Source: Zanthoxylum bungeanum (taxonomy: Eukaryota; Streptophyta; Magnoliopsida; Sapindales; Rutaceae). Taken from it: 64,000 bases of DNA. Numbering within the stretch: the first letter of the stretch is position 1; each line of letters begins with the position of its first letter. A program made the translations under genes and the position numbers. Of the stretch, positions 1-10,852 are shown piece after piece. The DNA lies in NCBI GenBank assembly GCA_019454045.1, contig SKCR01017978.1, positions 124,001 through 188,000 on the forward strand. Reading direction: 5' to 3'. Under the pieces are notes generated by a model, which saw only the letters and a list, made by a program, of their open reading frames with translations, was not told the origin of the DNA and ran no database searches.

Positions 1-49
1 CAAGACTTGAAATGGACCATCTCCTCTTGGTTGCAACTTGGATCTTTTC

Positions 50-795
50 CTATTGCATATAAAGCCACACCCAATTACCGGGGTCAAACACAATGCGTTG
101 GAAACCTATTATTCTCACCAACTCTGCCTTTCCCTTATCATTTATACTCCCAAGCTTAATAACAATCAAAGATAATAAATCCATAGGAGTTAAAGAATTA
201 GAATCATAATCAATCTCATAAGGCAAGTAAAAACTAGAAGGATAAATGCATCTATTATATGCAAACTCTGGCCCCGTTATTGCGTCTGTGATCTTCTTAG
301 CTCTTTGGCGTGTGATTGGGCCTGTGGGCAATTGCAAAGGCTCTAATATTCCTTGGGTGACTGCATTCATGTCAAATGTTGTCCCTTGGATCATGTCATT
401 CTCTCTCTCTTGAAATGGATTCGTCCTCGAATCCGAACCCGGATCATAGATAGTTTTGACAAAATCAATTGGACGATGATATTGAAATATAAAAGAATCA
501 TACTTGACCACTTGTACCTGTGATGAAAAAGCATAAACAATAGAGAAAATGTTATGGAAAAACTTCACTACCACATCTACTTTCTTTTCACCAGCTCTCA
601 CAGCTTCATCATCACTCATGGCCATTATCTCAACCATACTTACAAAGACCTCCTCACACACCTGCTCAGCTTCACTATGTTTTTCAACCTCAGAGCACAC
701 TACCTCACAAGTGTTTACTCCCTCAATGCTCATGGTCTCACAAGCATTTTCACTCACCATGTCACTTATAACACAATTCACAACATTAAAGGCCT
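50..795 (-). pseudogene. A1 ORF, second part: Cys/Glu-rich region fused to shuffled pol C-terminus
   Basis: Read on the minus strand from 795, this continues the frame begun at 8913. The first third is acidic, with repeated Cys-Glu pairs, and does not look like the gag of the related A2. It then runs into the end of a Ty3 polyprotein: a motif near NPFQERENDMIQ, matching NPFQEGEDDMIQ in A2 at about 16620-16650, then GPITRQRAKK, which in A2 is encoded inside the 3' LTR. After that comes an integrase segment (EFAYNRCIYPSS, cf. [12 protein letters not shown] in A2) and FDPGNWVWLYM (cf. FQPGDWVWVHM). In A2 these integrase pieces precede the NPFQ motif, so the order here is rearranged. No catalytic domain is present; a structural or dead product is likeliest. 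Confidence 0.7.
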
Positions 796-2735
796 TGATG
801 AGTGGTATTTATATCACTATTTCCCACTCATTTAACTTAATATTTTGTATAGTTTCTTGAGTTTTATGAACGTTTTGATGTGTTTTATTGTTATTTTGCA
901 GATAAATAAAGTTTGGACAGCACTGGAGGCAATTTGGGGCAAAACCGGACAAAAATGCGTCAACAGGGTTATTTTGGTCTTCTGCGCGTCGCGACGCTGG
1001 AGCACTGCGCGCCGCGACGCCCAGCGTGTGCCGGTTCTGCTAAAATGCGACATGGTCAAACGGGTCAACAATTTGAAAAGTTTGGACTTTGCTAAAATGC
1101 GCCGTGCCACGTGTCACCATCACATCCGATCTGCTAACGTACGCCGTGCCACGTGTCAACATCATATGCTACCGGACACTCTGACATGACACGTGTCGCC
1201 ACGTGTCGCCATCCATTGTGCCGACAGTTGTACAGTCAGCCGCCATGCCACGTCAGCGCCACGTCATCGCCACGTCGCCTCCGCGTCAGCATGACGTCAT
1301 CACAATAATTGAGAATTAGCCGCCTTGACACGTGTCGCTTGCACAGTCAGCCGCCTTGCTACGTGTCGCCGTCTCATTGTGCCACGTCGACAAATGAGCG
1401 TCGCGACGCGCGCACAGTGACCAAACAGTGAATTTTTTTTGCTATAAATAGGCGCGAATTTTCAGTTTTCATTGTACCTTTCTCTCTCTTGATCTCTCTC
1501 TTCTAGAGAGAGTTTCTCTCTCTAGAATTTTTATTTTATTTTTTAGTTTTTTTTTTTATTTTTAGTTTTGTAAATAATTTTAATTACTTTTTGTAATAAT
1601 AGTAATTTAATTTTACTTTTTACTTTTTACAGTTTTACTATTCACCATGTTGAAATAATTTCCTCAGCTAGGGTGAAAGGTAATTCTTCTACTATTGCTA
1701 TTTAGATTAATCTCCCGTAAAAATAATATATTAACTATTTAAAATATTGACTTAATAAGGGATACCGCTATATTGGTCGGTTGGTAATTTAATTTTAATC
1801 TGTTTTAAACCTGACTAATCAAGGATACCGCCAGACTGGTCGGTTGGTAAATTTAACACAAGTTTATATATTATTTTATAGGAGATATCTAAATTAGTAG
1901 TAGTAAAAGTAATTCCTTTTACCTAGTATTTTTATTTTATTTTATTTTACTTTTCAGTATTTTTATTTTATGTATTTATTTTTATAGTCCTAGTTATGTG
2001 TTAATTAATTAGGGGTTGTAATGACTTTTAATATCACCGGTTTATAAGGGATTATTTTTAGTTGTGGGTAATTACAGGTTTATTTATTTATTAAGTCTTA
2101 AGCTTAATGCTTCTTGTTGTCTGATCACCAATAAGATTGATATGGTAAATCTAAAATGAACTAGACATAGGGATTTTAGGGTTTCAGCCTTAGACTTAAT
2201 AGCCCACGATCTTCCTTGAGGATAGATAACCCTTTAATAGATTTCCTTACAGAATAGGAATATACCTGTCGGGCCGGGGGTAGCCATAATTGGAACTTAA
2301 ACTTAATGAATCCAGGTAATGTGGTTGACATAGGAATATGGTTCAATTGGGTTATACTGGGTATTTGTAATTGACCATCGGAAGAGGCTTTTACATAATT
2401 TAGTGTTTCAGGTTAGTAAACTGATTATTACACAAACATAAAATAATCGCTTCATCTTTAAAATGATATTAAAAGAAATCACAACACTAGATCTTTGTGT
2501 TTTTTTTATTTTCCTTAGTATTTTCTTTTATCTTTTTATTTATTTATTTAGCAAATCTTCAATCAACCAAATCAATCAAGCAATCAATTCCATTCTCCTT
2601 TAATTAGATATTTGTAAATAAATAGATTCAATAATTAATAACAACAGTAGGAATTAAGTCCTCGTGGGATCGATATTTTTATACTACTTGAACGATACGT
2701 GCGCTTGCGTTATACGTGTGTGTTTACGCCGGTCA
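796..2735 (+). repeat. D 5' LTR
   Basis: 1940 bp, TG...CA ended. In order it holds a short AT-rich head, a GC-rich block with GCGTCGCGACGC palindromes (986-997, 1398-1409) and many ACGT-core boxes (1100-1390), a TATA box (TATAAATA, 1443-1450) and a CT-rich stretch with TCTCTC/GAGAGA inverted repeats (1485-1530). Next come two copies of a unit containing GGATACCGC..GGTCGGTTGGTAA (about 1755-1850), and an AT-rich tail ending GTGCGCTTGCGTTATACGTG. It lacks a 134-bp and a 23-bp segment present in the 3' LTR. Confidence 0.95.
1100..1450 (+). promoter_or_regulatory. D LTR promoter: CACGTG/ACGT array upstream of a TATA box
   Basis: Five CACGTG cores occur in about 230 bp (1108, 1150, 1190, 1200, 1329), mostly inside CCACGTGTC or GACACGTGTCG, with further CCACGTC/CACGTCA boxes between them. 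They lie 115-340 bp upstream of TATAAATA at 1443-1450. CACGTGTC is the classical ABRE/G-box core bound by plant bZIP and bHLH factors. Position and density suggest a U3 enhancer; response to abscisic acid or osmotic stress is inference. The 3' LTR carries the same array plus extra copies. Confidence 0.65.
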
Positions 2736-2741
2736 AGTTTT

Positions 2742-2758
2742 TGGCGCCGTTGCCGGGG
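2742..2758 (+). other. D primer binding site (tRNA-Asp)
   Basis: TGGCGCCGTTGCCGGGG lies six bases after the 5' LTR end and is complementary to the acceptor end of plant tRNA-Asp(GUC). This primer choice is characteristic of Athila-group Ty3/gypsy elements. Confidence 0.9.
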
Positions 2759-2872
2759 GACTTATATTTCTTGAGTTATTAATTTTGAAGCTATCTAATT
2801 TACTTGTATCTAATTTTCTTTATTTTTATCTGTAATTTTTATTTCTTTCTTTTGATTTCAGGTGACTTACAA

Positions 2873-3737
2873 ATGGAACATTACTGGGAGATTGAAAGAT
2901 TACGTGCTTTACAAGAAGATACACCCCAAATCTGGGAGCAACAGTCCAGTTTTCTGAGGCCTGTTGTCGAGCCCAATGATTATCACTGGATGCCAGAACC
3001 AAACAATACTACATTTGCTCAACAGAATTCAATGTGGAGATGTGACATATGTAATGGTGACCACCCAAGCGATTATTGCGAATACAACTACCATCCAGGG
3101 TGGCAGAACTATCAAGATCCTTCATGGTACGAAGAACCATCACATTTCACAGAATCACATTTTCCATCTTATCCACCATCTTCCTTCGATCCTTATCAAG
3201 AACCAGAACCATCAGAGGAAGATCAATTGATTCACATGTTCAAGGAACAGACAGCTCGATTTGATACACAAATTCAGAGTCAAACGGTGTGTCTATACAG
3301 AGAATGACAGATCAAATTAGACAATTAACAGATAACCTGAATCAAATATCTCACGGAGCAATTCAAACAATGCTGAAGAAGCCTTCGAATATCCTCAGAT
3401 TTATCATGACATCATAACAGAGGATGAGGCTGAGCAGTATCAAGAATCAGAGGTATCAGTTCAGGAACCCGAACCGGCAAAGTCTCGATTTGATTTTTAT
3501 TATTCTGACTCTGACGAGGAGGAAGCTGATCCATTTATACCAACTGCACCAACAACGGAGGATCAAACTTTCAAGCCTCAAAATGAAGATCTTGGAGATT
3601 CCATTGCACAAATGTTTGAAGAAGATCTACTTGAGCCAATCAATTCACCCGAATCAGAGGATGAAGACCTAATGTCTGACTCATTTTCATCCTCAGGTGG
3701 AGCAAGAAACAAAGCAAGTGGAGGAGCAAATGTCTGA
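2873..3737 (+). pseudogene. D gag-like ORF with zinc-knuckle-like motif (frameshifted)
   Basis: The start ATG at 2873 follows a TTTCAGGTGAC sequence that could be a splice acceptor. The first frame encodes 144 residues (to 3307). Around residue 60-72 is CDICNGDHPSDYC, a C-x2-C-x3-H-x4-C arrangement as in Athila-type Gag, followed by a Tyr/Pro/Glu-rich stretch. The sequence then slips through a second frame (3304-3370) and continues in a third to the TGA at 3735-3737. That last part is strongly acidic (YYSDSDEEEADPF and similar). No capsid-like N-terminal region or protease is visible. It is best read as a reduced, broken Gag that may once have supplied only an RNA-binding function. Confidence 0.6.
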
Positions 3738-5200
3738 CCTTAATAAAAATCCAGAGCATTTAGGAAAAACATCGCTGTTTTGGGGAGTACAAATCAAAGA
3801 TATCACCCAGAAGCTTGACAGAATGGAATTTCCATTCCAAGTCAAGCACCATACGAGACCTCCTAATTTTCTTTCTTTCTTTTCAGGAACTACTGGACCA
3901 ACAAGGAGTAAAAAGGTGGCACGAGCACTGAATGAGACAAAATTCTTTTTGCCACTTTACCGTTGGAAGAGACCCTTCAAAAGCAACGCTCACGGGATTG
4001 TCTTTAATCAGACATCCAAAACGACACTGAAACCTCCTTAACAGATAAATTTCAGTCACGTCTGGCTGAAGACGAAAAATTTAGCGCTAGCAGGGAGGCA
4101 ACCCATGCAATTTTGTTGTAATTTATTTTTCATATTTTGTGTGAACTTTTTAATTTTTTGTGTTAGTTTTGCAGGAAAAAATTAAAAACGGAATTTTTCA
4201 GGACAAAGTAGGCCAGTACAAGCGGGATTTTCAAAATAAAAATTTGACAAAATCACGAAGATACAAAGTTGATCCAGGAGACGACCGAGTAAAAAGACAC
4301 TTCTTAAGAGGCGTCCCTATGGATTTATCCGTCGCAAGATATGGTTTTGCCAAAAAAAAATAAAAAAAAAAAAAAAATCAGCGTCGCGACGCTGACTCAA
4401 AAACAGAACATAAGCAGAGGCACCACAGATCTCATTTTTATTCCTTCTTCTTCCTCAAACACCACGAAACCAGAAACCATAGCCTCACCACCGAGCAAAA
4501 CCCCGTCCTCAATTGAGACACCACCAAACCGAGAGCATTTGATCGAGATCTATCAACCCATCATCATCTTCCTCTTCGAAATCAATCACCATCACCGAAA
4601 CGCCAAAAGCCGAGAACCTCCACAGCAACCCAATCGCCGAACGCATCAACAGATCTGCCGCAAACCTCACCCTTGCCGTGACCGAGCCCTTCCTTCGCCG
4701 AGTCAAAACCGAGCCAGATCTGCCGTGAACATCAAAACCGAGAGACAAGCAACACACCGAGATCCACCAGCCACGCCACTGCCAAAACCGACCAAAGCCG
4801 AGATACCCACACCCGTGAATCACCAAGACAGTCACCAAACCCACGATCAAAACCTTCCATAATCAGATCTGATTTTTGTGGATAATTTGTGTGGTTAATT
4901 TTGAAATTGAATGTTACAGGTTTTGAAATTTTGGCAGTAAAAGGGGGATAATCGAAAATTGAATGAGTTTGTGGTTGATTTTGTTGAAATTGGAGGATTG
5001 TGAATTTGGAAGTTTAGCGGTGAATAACTGGCTGAATTCTGAGTCAGATCGATGGAATTTTGTAGAATTGGGGGCGAAGTTTGACATTGTGGTGATTTTT
5101 GAAGTGTTAGTTTTAGGATGAATTTTGGGGAAATTTTGAGTTTTTAGAGGTGATTCTGCCAAAATTTTTAATGAAAAATGGTCAAATAGCAATTATGGTA
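3738..5200 (+). other. D interior: short ORFs, GGGAGGCAACCCA motif and a composition-shifted block
   Basis: 3738-4370 holds short broken ORFs of unknown nature (3697-4041, 4160-4363). It also holds GCGCTAGCAGGGAGGCAACCCATG-like sequence at about 4084-4107, a motif commonly seen in Athila-type internal regions. 4381-4392 is a GCGTCGCGACGC palindrome. 4400-4860 switches abruptly to C/A-rich sequence giving a Pro/Thr/Arg-rich ORF (4341-4862) with no recognised family, and 4880-5200 to G/T-rich sequence. The C-rich to T/G-rich change looks like a plant 5' UTR plus first intron and could be captured host DNA, but I cannot identify a source. Confidence 0.4.
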
Positions 5201-5321
5201 AGAACCGTAATTTGGGCATAAATCTTAATCAATAATTTTTCCTGTAAAATTTCAGCTGACCAGGTATTATCTTCTAAGCTCTTCTTCTACTGTTTAAGAC
5301 ATTGGGGACAATGTCTCATTT

Positions 5322-5337
5322 AGGTTTGGGGGAGGGA
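5322..5337 (+). other. D second, central polypurine-like tract
   Basis: AGGTTTGGGGGAGGG follows CATTGGGGACAATGTCTCATTT, about 1.2 kb upstream of the true PPT. F has the same arrangement on the minus strand near 50605-50640. Such a doubled tract is common in Athila/Tat-type elements and may act as a second plus-strand start; that role is inferred. Confidence 0.5.
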
Positions 5338-5751
5338 ATTAGTTGATTAATACCTTGTTTTTAGTTTGTATGTTGTTTTTATTTTTAGTTCAAAATTTTT
5401 CGAAAAAAAAAAAAAATTGAAAATTTTTTCAAAAATTACAAAAATATTTTGCATTTTTGTGTTCTTATTTTGACTAAAAAGGTGGAATTGGTGAGAGGTA
5501 GCCGAGTAAGGAATTTCCGCTCCTGAGACGTATCTCAAACCTATTTCGAAACAGGTTAATTTTTGTTTATTTCATTTTGAATTATTTAATTTGTGAATTC
5601 TCCTTAACACTGACTAAAATGGATCTTCATATGTTCAGTTGACAGGTATTATGAACTTACATGGAAACATACGGACATGAGCTAAAATTGAAAAGTTTGT
5701 AATATTCCGTGCTATAGTTTAATTGGAGGAAGCATCTCTAAATAGTGATGG

Positions 5752-5754
<3 letters not shown>

Positions 5755-5782
<28 letters not shown>

Positions 5783-6020
5783 CGTCCGAGATCCGAGTTA
5801 TTAAGTCTGTAAGGGTATTTTAATACCTAGTGCCCTAAAACCAACTGGTTTGGGAGTCATTGGCCCAATGCTCGTTACATGGATCGAAGATGCTGCAAAA
5901 ATAAATATATATATCTGAAGTCTGAGTAATTAAGTTCGTAGGGGTGTCTTAACACCTGGTGCCCTAAAGCCAACTGGTTTGGGAGCCACCGACCAAAGCT
6001 CGCTACATAGACGGAAGGTA
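5755..6020 (+). repeat. D 3' non-coding tandem repeat with poly-A tract
   Basis: A run of about 28 A (5755-5782) is followed by two diverged units of roughly 120 bp (about 5784-5905 and 5915-6020). Each contains a variant of AAGTCTGTAAGGGTATTTTAA and ACCAACTGGTTTGGGAG. The same unit occurs in reverse orientation, about three times, in F at 49770-50120, so it is a shared 3' module of this Athila-like group. Confidence 0.7.
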
Positions 6021-6563
6021 TTGTATATAAATAAAAAATAGAGAAAAAATCAAAGAAAAAATCAGAAAAATTATTCCATTGCTACACAAAAAAATGTGAT
6101 GTGAAATCTTGATAGAACTTAGGACAAAAATATTACTCTCTTATCAACTGCACTTATGACTGTTGTGGGCAAAAATGAAATGATTAATATTTTGTTGGCT
6201 GTGTATATGGAGAATGGTAAAAACAATCGGAGAATTTACTTATTCGGTAATTTAGAAAGAAACAAAACAACTAGTAACTTGGAGTAGATTTTTCACCTGA
6301 TTAGTCACTTTCTTCTTTATTCTCTTTTCGCTTGTCTTTTTGCTTTGTGTGCATTAGTTTTAATACCTTTTTACTTTTGTAAAATGTTTGTGGGTATCAT
6401 TGCTGTAAACCCTCACGAGACTACACTCGTCCACTAGGGACACCTAGGGGTTTAAAGGCTTGTTGCATATGCTAAATGTAACCGTGATCCCTACGAAAGT
6501 GGCTTAGTTAAATTTTATTATGTTATTTTATTTTGTATTTTGCTCGAGGACTAGCAAAATGTT

Positions 6564-6576
6564 AGGTTTGGGGGTG
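6564..6576 (+). other. D polypurine tract
   Basis: AGGTTTGGGGGTG lies immediately before the 3' LTR start TGATGAG at 6577, the expected plus-strand priming site. Same form as the tract beside the F 3' LTR. Confidence 0.85.
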
Positions 6577-8667
6577 TGATGAGTGGTATTTATATCACTA
6601 TTTCCCACTCATTTAACTTAATATTTTGTATAGTTTCTTGAGTTTTATGAACGTTTTGATGTGTTTTATTGTTATTTGCAGATAAATAAGTTTGGACAGC
6701 ACTGGAGGCAATTTGGGGCAAAACCGGACAAAAATGCGTCAACAGGGTTATTTTGGTCTTCTGCGCGTCGCGACGCTGGAGCACTGCGCGCCGCGACGCC
6801 CAGCGTGTGCCGGTTCTGCTAAAATGCGCCATGGTCAACGGGTCAACAATTTGAAAAGTTTGACTTTGCTAAAATGCGCCGTGCCACGTGTCACCATCAC
6901 ATCCGATCTGCTAACGTACGCCGTGCCACGTGTCAACATCATATGCTGCCGACACTCTGACATGACACGTGTCGCCTCGTCATCAGCCATGTCATCGGTC
7001 AACGAGTCAACCATGCCACGTGTCATGCCACGTCATCAGACACGTCAGCAAGTCAACCGAGTCAACATGCCACGTCAGCCTCAGCCAATCAGAATTTGAC
7101 ACGTGTCGCCACGTGTCGCCCATCCCATTGTGCCGACAGTTGTACAGTCAGCCGCCATGCCACGTCAGCGCCACGTCATCGCCACGTCGCCTCCGCGTCA
7201 GCATGACGTCATCACAATAATTGAGAATTAGCCGCCTTGACACGTGTCGCTTGCACAGTCAGCCGCCTTGCTACTGTCGCCGTCTCATTGTGCCACGTCG
7301 ACAAATGAGCGTCGCGACGCGCAACGCCTTAGCGTCGCGACGCGCGCACAGTGACCAAACAGTGAATTTTTTTTGCTATAAATAGGCCGCGAATTTTCAG
7401 TTTTCATTGTACCTTTCTCTCTCTTGATCTCTCTCTCTAGAGAGAGTTTCTCTCTCTAGAATTTTTATTTTTATTTTTTAGTTTTTTTTATTTTTAGTTT
7501 TGTAAATAATTTTAATTACTTTTTGTAATAATAGTAATTTAATTTTTACTTTTTACTTTTTACAGTTTTTACTATTCACCATGTTGAAATAATTTCCTCA
7601 GTTAGGGTGAAAGGTAATTCTTCTACTATTGCTATTTAGATTAATCTCCCGTAAAATAATATATTAACTATTTAAAATATTGACTTAATAAGGGATACCG
7701 CTATATTGGTCGGTTGGTAATTTAATTTTAATCTGTTTTAAACCTGACTAATCAAGGATACCGCCAGACTGGTCGGTTGGTAATTTAACACAAGTTTATA
7801 TATTATTTTATAGGAGATATCTAAATTAGTAGTAGTAAAAGTAATTCCTTTTACCTTAGTATTTTATTTTATTTTATTTTACTTTTCAGTATTTTTATTT
7901 TATGTATTTTATTTTTATAGTCCTAGTTATGTGTTAATTAATTAGGGGTTGTAATGACTTTTAATATCACCGGTTTATAAGGGATTATTTTATAGTTTGG
8001 GTAATTTACAGGTTTATTTATTAAGTCTTAAGCTTAATGCTTCTTGTTGTTTGATCACCAATAAGATTGATATGGTAAATCTAAAATGAACTAGACATAG
8101 GGATTTTAGGTTTCAGCCTTAGACTTAATAGCCCACGATCTTCCTTGAGGATAGATAACCCTTTAATAGATTTCCTTACAGAATAGGAATATACCTGTCG
8201 GGCGGGGGTAGCCATAATTGGAACTTAAACTTAATGAATCCAGGTAATGTGGTTGACATAGGAATATGGTTCAATTGGGTTATACTGGGTATTTGTAATT
8301 GACCATCGGAAGAGGCTTTTACATAATTTAGTGTTCCAGGTTAGTAAACTGATTTATTACACAAACATAAAATAATCGCTTCATCTTTAAAATGATATTA
8401 AAAGAAATCACAACCCTAGATCTTTGTGTTTTTTTTTTATTTTCCTTAGTATTTTCTTTTATCTTTTTATTTATTTATTTAGCAAATCTTCAATCAACCA
8501 AATCAATCAAGCAATCAATTCCATTCTCCCTTTAATTAGATATTTGTAAATAAATAGATTCAATAATTAATAACAACAGTAGGAATTAAGTCCTCGTGGG
8601 ATCGATATTTTTATACTACTTGAACGATACGTGCGCTTGCGTTATACGTGTGTGTTTACGCCGGTCA
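6577..8667 (+). repeat. D 3' LTR
   Basis: 2091 bp, near-identical to 796-2735 but with two extra segments. One is a 134-bp block between direct repeats GACACGTGTCGCC at 6964-6976 and 7098-7110. The other is about 23 bp containing a second GCGTCGCGACGC (7309-7320 and 7332-7343). TATA box at 7377-7384. Remaining differences are mainly one-base homopolymer changes plus a few substitutions. Followed by the GGCCT duplication. Confidence 0.95.
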
Positions 8668-8913
8668 GGCCTCACAAGTGTTTTCATTCGCTATGCACTC
8701 AACATCACAAGTGGTTCTCACTTCATTACATATAACTTCAATAGCTTTTGGTTGTTGAGTACTCTCTTCATTCACTGCATATTAAATTACCTTCCAAGTC
8801 TTTTTCCATTTCTCATAAGATCTTCTATAATCACTCATAATATCTTGGATATCACTTTTGAAAGTATCTAAAACCTCGATCTTATCATCAATGGTTAAAC
8901 TTGGACCTGCCAT
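8668..8913 (-). pseudogene. A1 ORF, first part (start codon side)
   Basis: The ATG at 8913-8911 sits in the same context as the A2 gag start (GTTGAGATG then GCAGGTCC here, ACAGGTCT in A2), which fixes this as the A1 start. The frame encodes about 80 residues, beginning MAGPSLTIDDKIEVLD, with one TAA after about 43 codons (following KKTWKVI). It then enters the Cys-Glu-rich stretch and is cut by the D insertion at the GGCCT duplication. Reading resumes in frame at 795. Only the first residues resemble A2 gag; the rest is unrecognised. Confidence 0.65.
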
Positions 8914-10660
8914 CTCAACACTAAACAAACAGATTAGAAATAATAAAAAGCAAAACAAATATGTAAATCCTCACAATCTCACATGTTTACACTCGAATGA
9001 TATCACTCCACTCGTGTTTGCACTCTATTGGCTTTTACCCGATACTGTGCTCACAATCACTGCCTTTTACCACTCTTGAGTTCGTCCTCAATTCAAATGT
9101 GAATCACATTCAATCCAAGAATGGTCAACTAAGGTGTAGTCCACAAGTGAGCAGAAACACAATGTATATATAGAGCATGTGGAATAAAGCAAATAAGATA
9201 AGTAATCACGGAGACTCAATCGATAAAAACCTATAGCTAGAGTGCTCAAAATAAGAAAGAATGACGAGTTAGCTAAATGCAATAAATAAGCAAGCAAGCA
9301 ATCTTGTGGTCACTCGCTCTAGTGTTTGAGCTCACCTTTCTTTTCTTCTCACATACACTCACAAGTGTTTACACTCCAATGAAACACAATGAAGCACAAA
9401 GGATTTCAATTCAGCTATAACACAAATATAGTCTTTCAAGCTCAAACCAATACAAACCAAATCAAATATCAATGTAACTCATGTAAAGCAATCCAATCAA
9501 CTTGCAAATGGTCTAATCAAGCTAAGCACAATGCGACCAATTCTCTTTCTTTTTTTTTTTCTTTTTTTTTTCAAAACAAGTAGGTGACTCAGCTGCTTAC
9601 GTAAGTAGCTTACAAGTAGGTCAAGTAAGCATGTCAATTCGGGAATGGTAAGTTACAAACCAACTAAACACTTTTTCCAACTAACTTGGTGATGCAGCAG
9701 CTTGCCTCTTCAAGCACCTCTCAAATGCAATGGTGGCTACTCAAATTTCCATGTCAAGCTCATGAGTGCTTCCATTTTCAATGTCATACTAATGATTTCA
9801 ACACAAATCCAATGTCAAGCTAATGATGGCTCACGCAAATCAGCAAGCACACTTGTTAATTCATGCTTCAACATAAGCACATCAAGCATCTTACTCACTG
9901 CAATATGTGTAACAAAGCAACCAACTTGTCTCACAAATTTAACACACAAGCATAAGTAAACTTCAAGAGTCTCATGGCCTCATCAATCCAAAAGCATTTC
10001 ATTTTGTTTCAACACTCATTCACTCAAATGCCTCACCACAACACTCAAAAACACTTGTTTTCCTCACACTTCACAAGATTGCAACAACTTCACAAAGATG
10101 GCAAACAAGCTAGTTCAAGAAAGTGCTAGGAGTAATGAAGTGCAATCTGATTTTCTCAAAGTAGATATGAACAATACCTATTGAAAACAAGCTAAGTGAC
10201 ATGCATATGGCAAGAACAAAGCAAGGGTGGTGATGGTTCTTCCTTGGCCGAATCTGACCTGATGCATTTCTTTTTTATTTTGATTTTTGAAACTAATAAC
10301 TTTATAACAATGTTAAACACGTCCTAGTAACTTACAATTAACAACTAAACACTTGATTCAAGCAAAGAACACAAAAGCCCCAATTTTGACCTAAGTAGCC
10401 AAAGATTAACTCAAAGAAATACTCATGATCAATCAAAAACACTCAAGGGCAGAATGTTATTCAAGCTATTTTGATCACAAATCAACAAGAATCAGCAAGA
10501 AACAACAAAGAACACACAAAAACACCAATGGCCAAAACTTGAGGACAAATTCCTTAATGGCCGAAATCAACAACAAAAACAAAAACAAAGATGAATACAA
10601 GATTAAACAACACAAAGGATAGGAAATCAGACCTCAGAACCCTAAGCTCATGATACCAAA
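8914..10660 (-). other. A1 leader and tRNA-Met-type primer binding site
   Basis: This is the non-coding leader between the A1 5' LTR and its ORF. On the minus strand the PBS TGGTATCATGAGC (10658-10646) begins two bases after the LTR end at 10661; the A2 equivalent is TGGTATCTAGAGC. Both look like degenerate initiator-tRNA-Met primer sites with an inserted base. The segment 8914-9130 aligns well with the A2 leader at 12640-12843, including the block around GAGTGGTAAAAGGCAGTG. The rest is A+T-rich with a pyrimidine run near 9545-9575. Short ORFs here show no family features and are not annotated. Confidence 0.7.
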
Positions 10661-10852
10661 TGACAAGAAACTCACTTGGGTTTGAAACCAAGCAAACCCC
10701 CAAGCATCTTTCTCAAAACCCTAAGAACTTTGAATACTGATTTTGTAGGAACAAAACCCAACCAAGATAAGCCCCTAACCACCATGAAACTCACGTCCAT
10801 GATAACCACAAGCATGAAATCAGATTGTATTTTGCTAGCAATGGAGACGCCA

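Larger units (their letters stand above)
796..8667 (+). mobile_element. Element D: complete non-autonomous Athila-like LTR retrotransposon
   Basis: Two long direct repeats (796-2735 and 6577-8667) start TGATGAG and end GCCGGTCA, and are flanked by a perfect 5-bp duplication GGCCT (791-795 and 8668-8672). The PBS TGGCGCCGTTGCCGGGG at 2742 is complementary to the 3' end of plant tRNA-Asp, which is typical of the Athila group. A polypurine tract abuts the 3' LTR. The internal region is only about 3.8 kb and has a broken gag-like ORF but no protease, RT, RNase H or integrase, so D must have been mobilised in trans. The very similar LTRs make it one of the youngest insertions here. Confidence 0.95.

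Noticed and set aside
2742..2758. tRNA-Asp gene fragment
   Set aside because: Only the 17-base acceptor complement is present, directly after an LTR; it is a primer binding site.
4509..4850. Minus-strand 113-codon ORF in D
   Set aside because: It is the shadow of a C-rich plus-strand block and has no recognisable domain.
5755..5782. Long A-run as the poly-A tail of a retroposed mRNA
   Set aside because: It lies inside D between Athila-type 3' module units, with no gene-like sequence upstream and no TSD.
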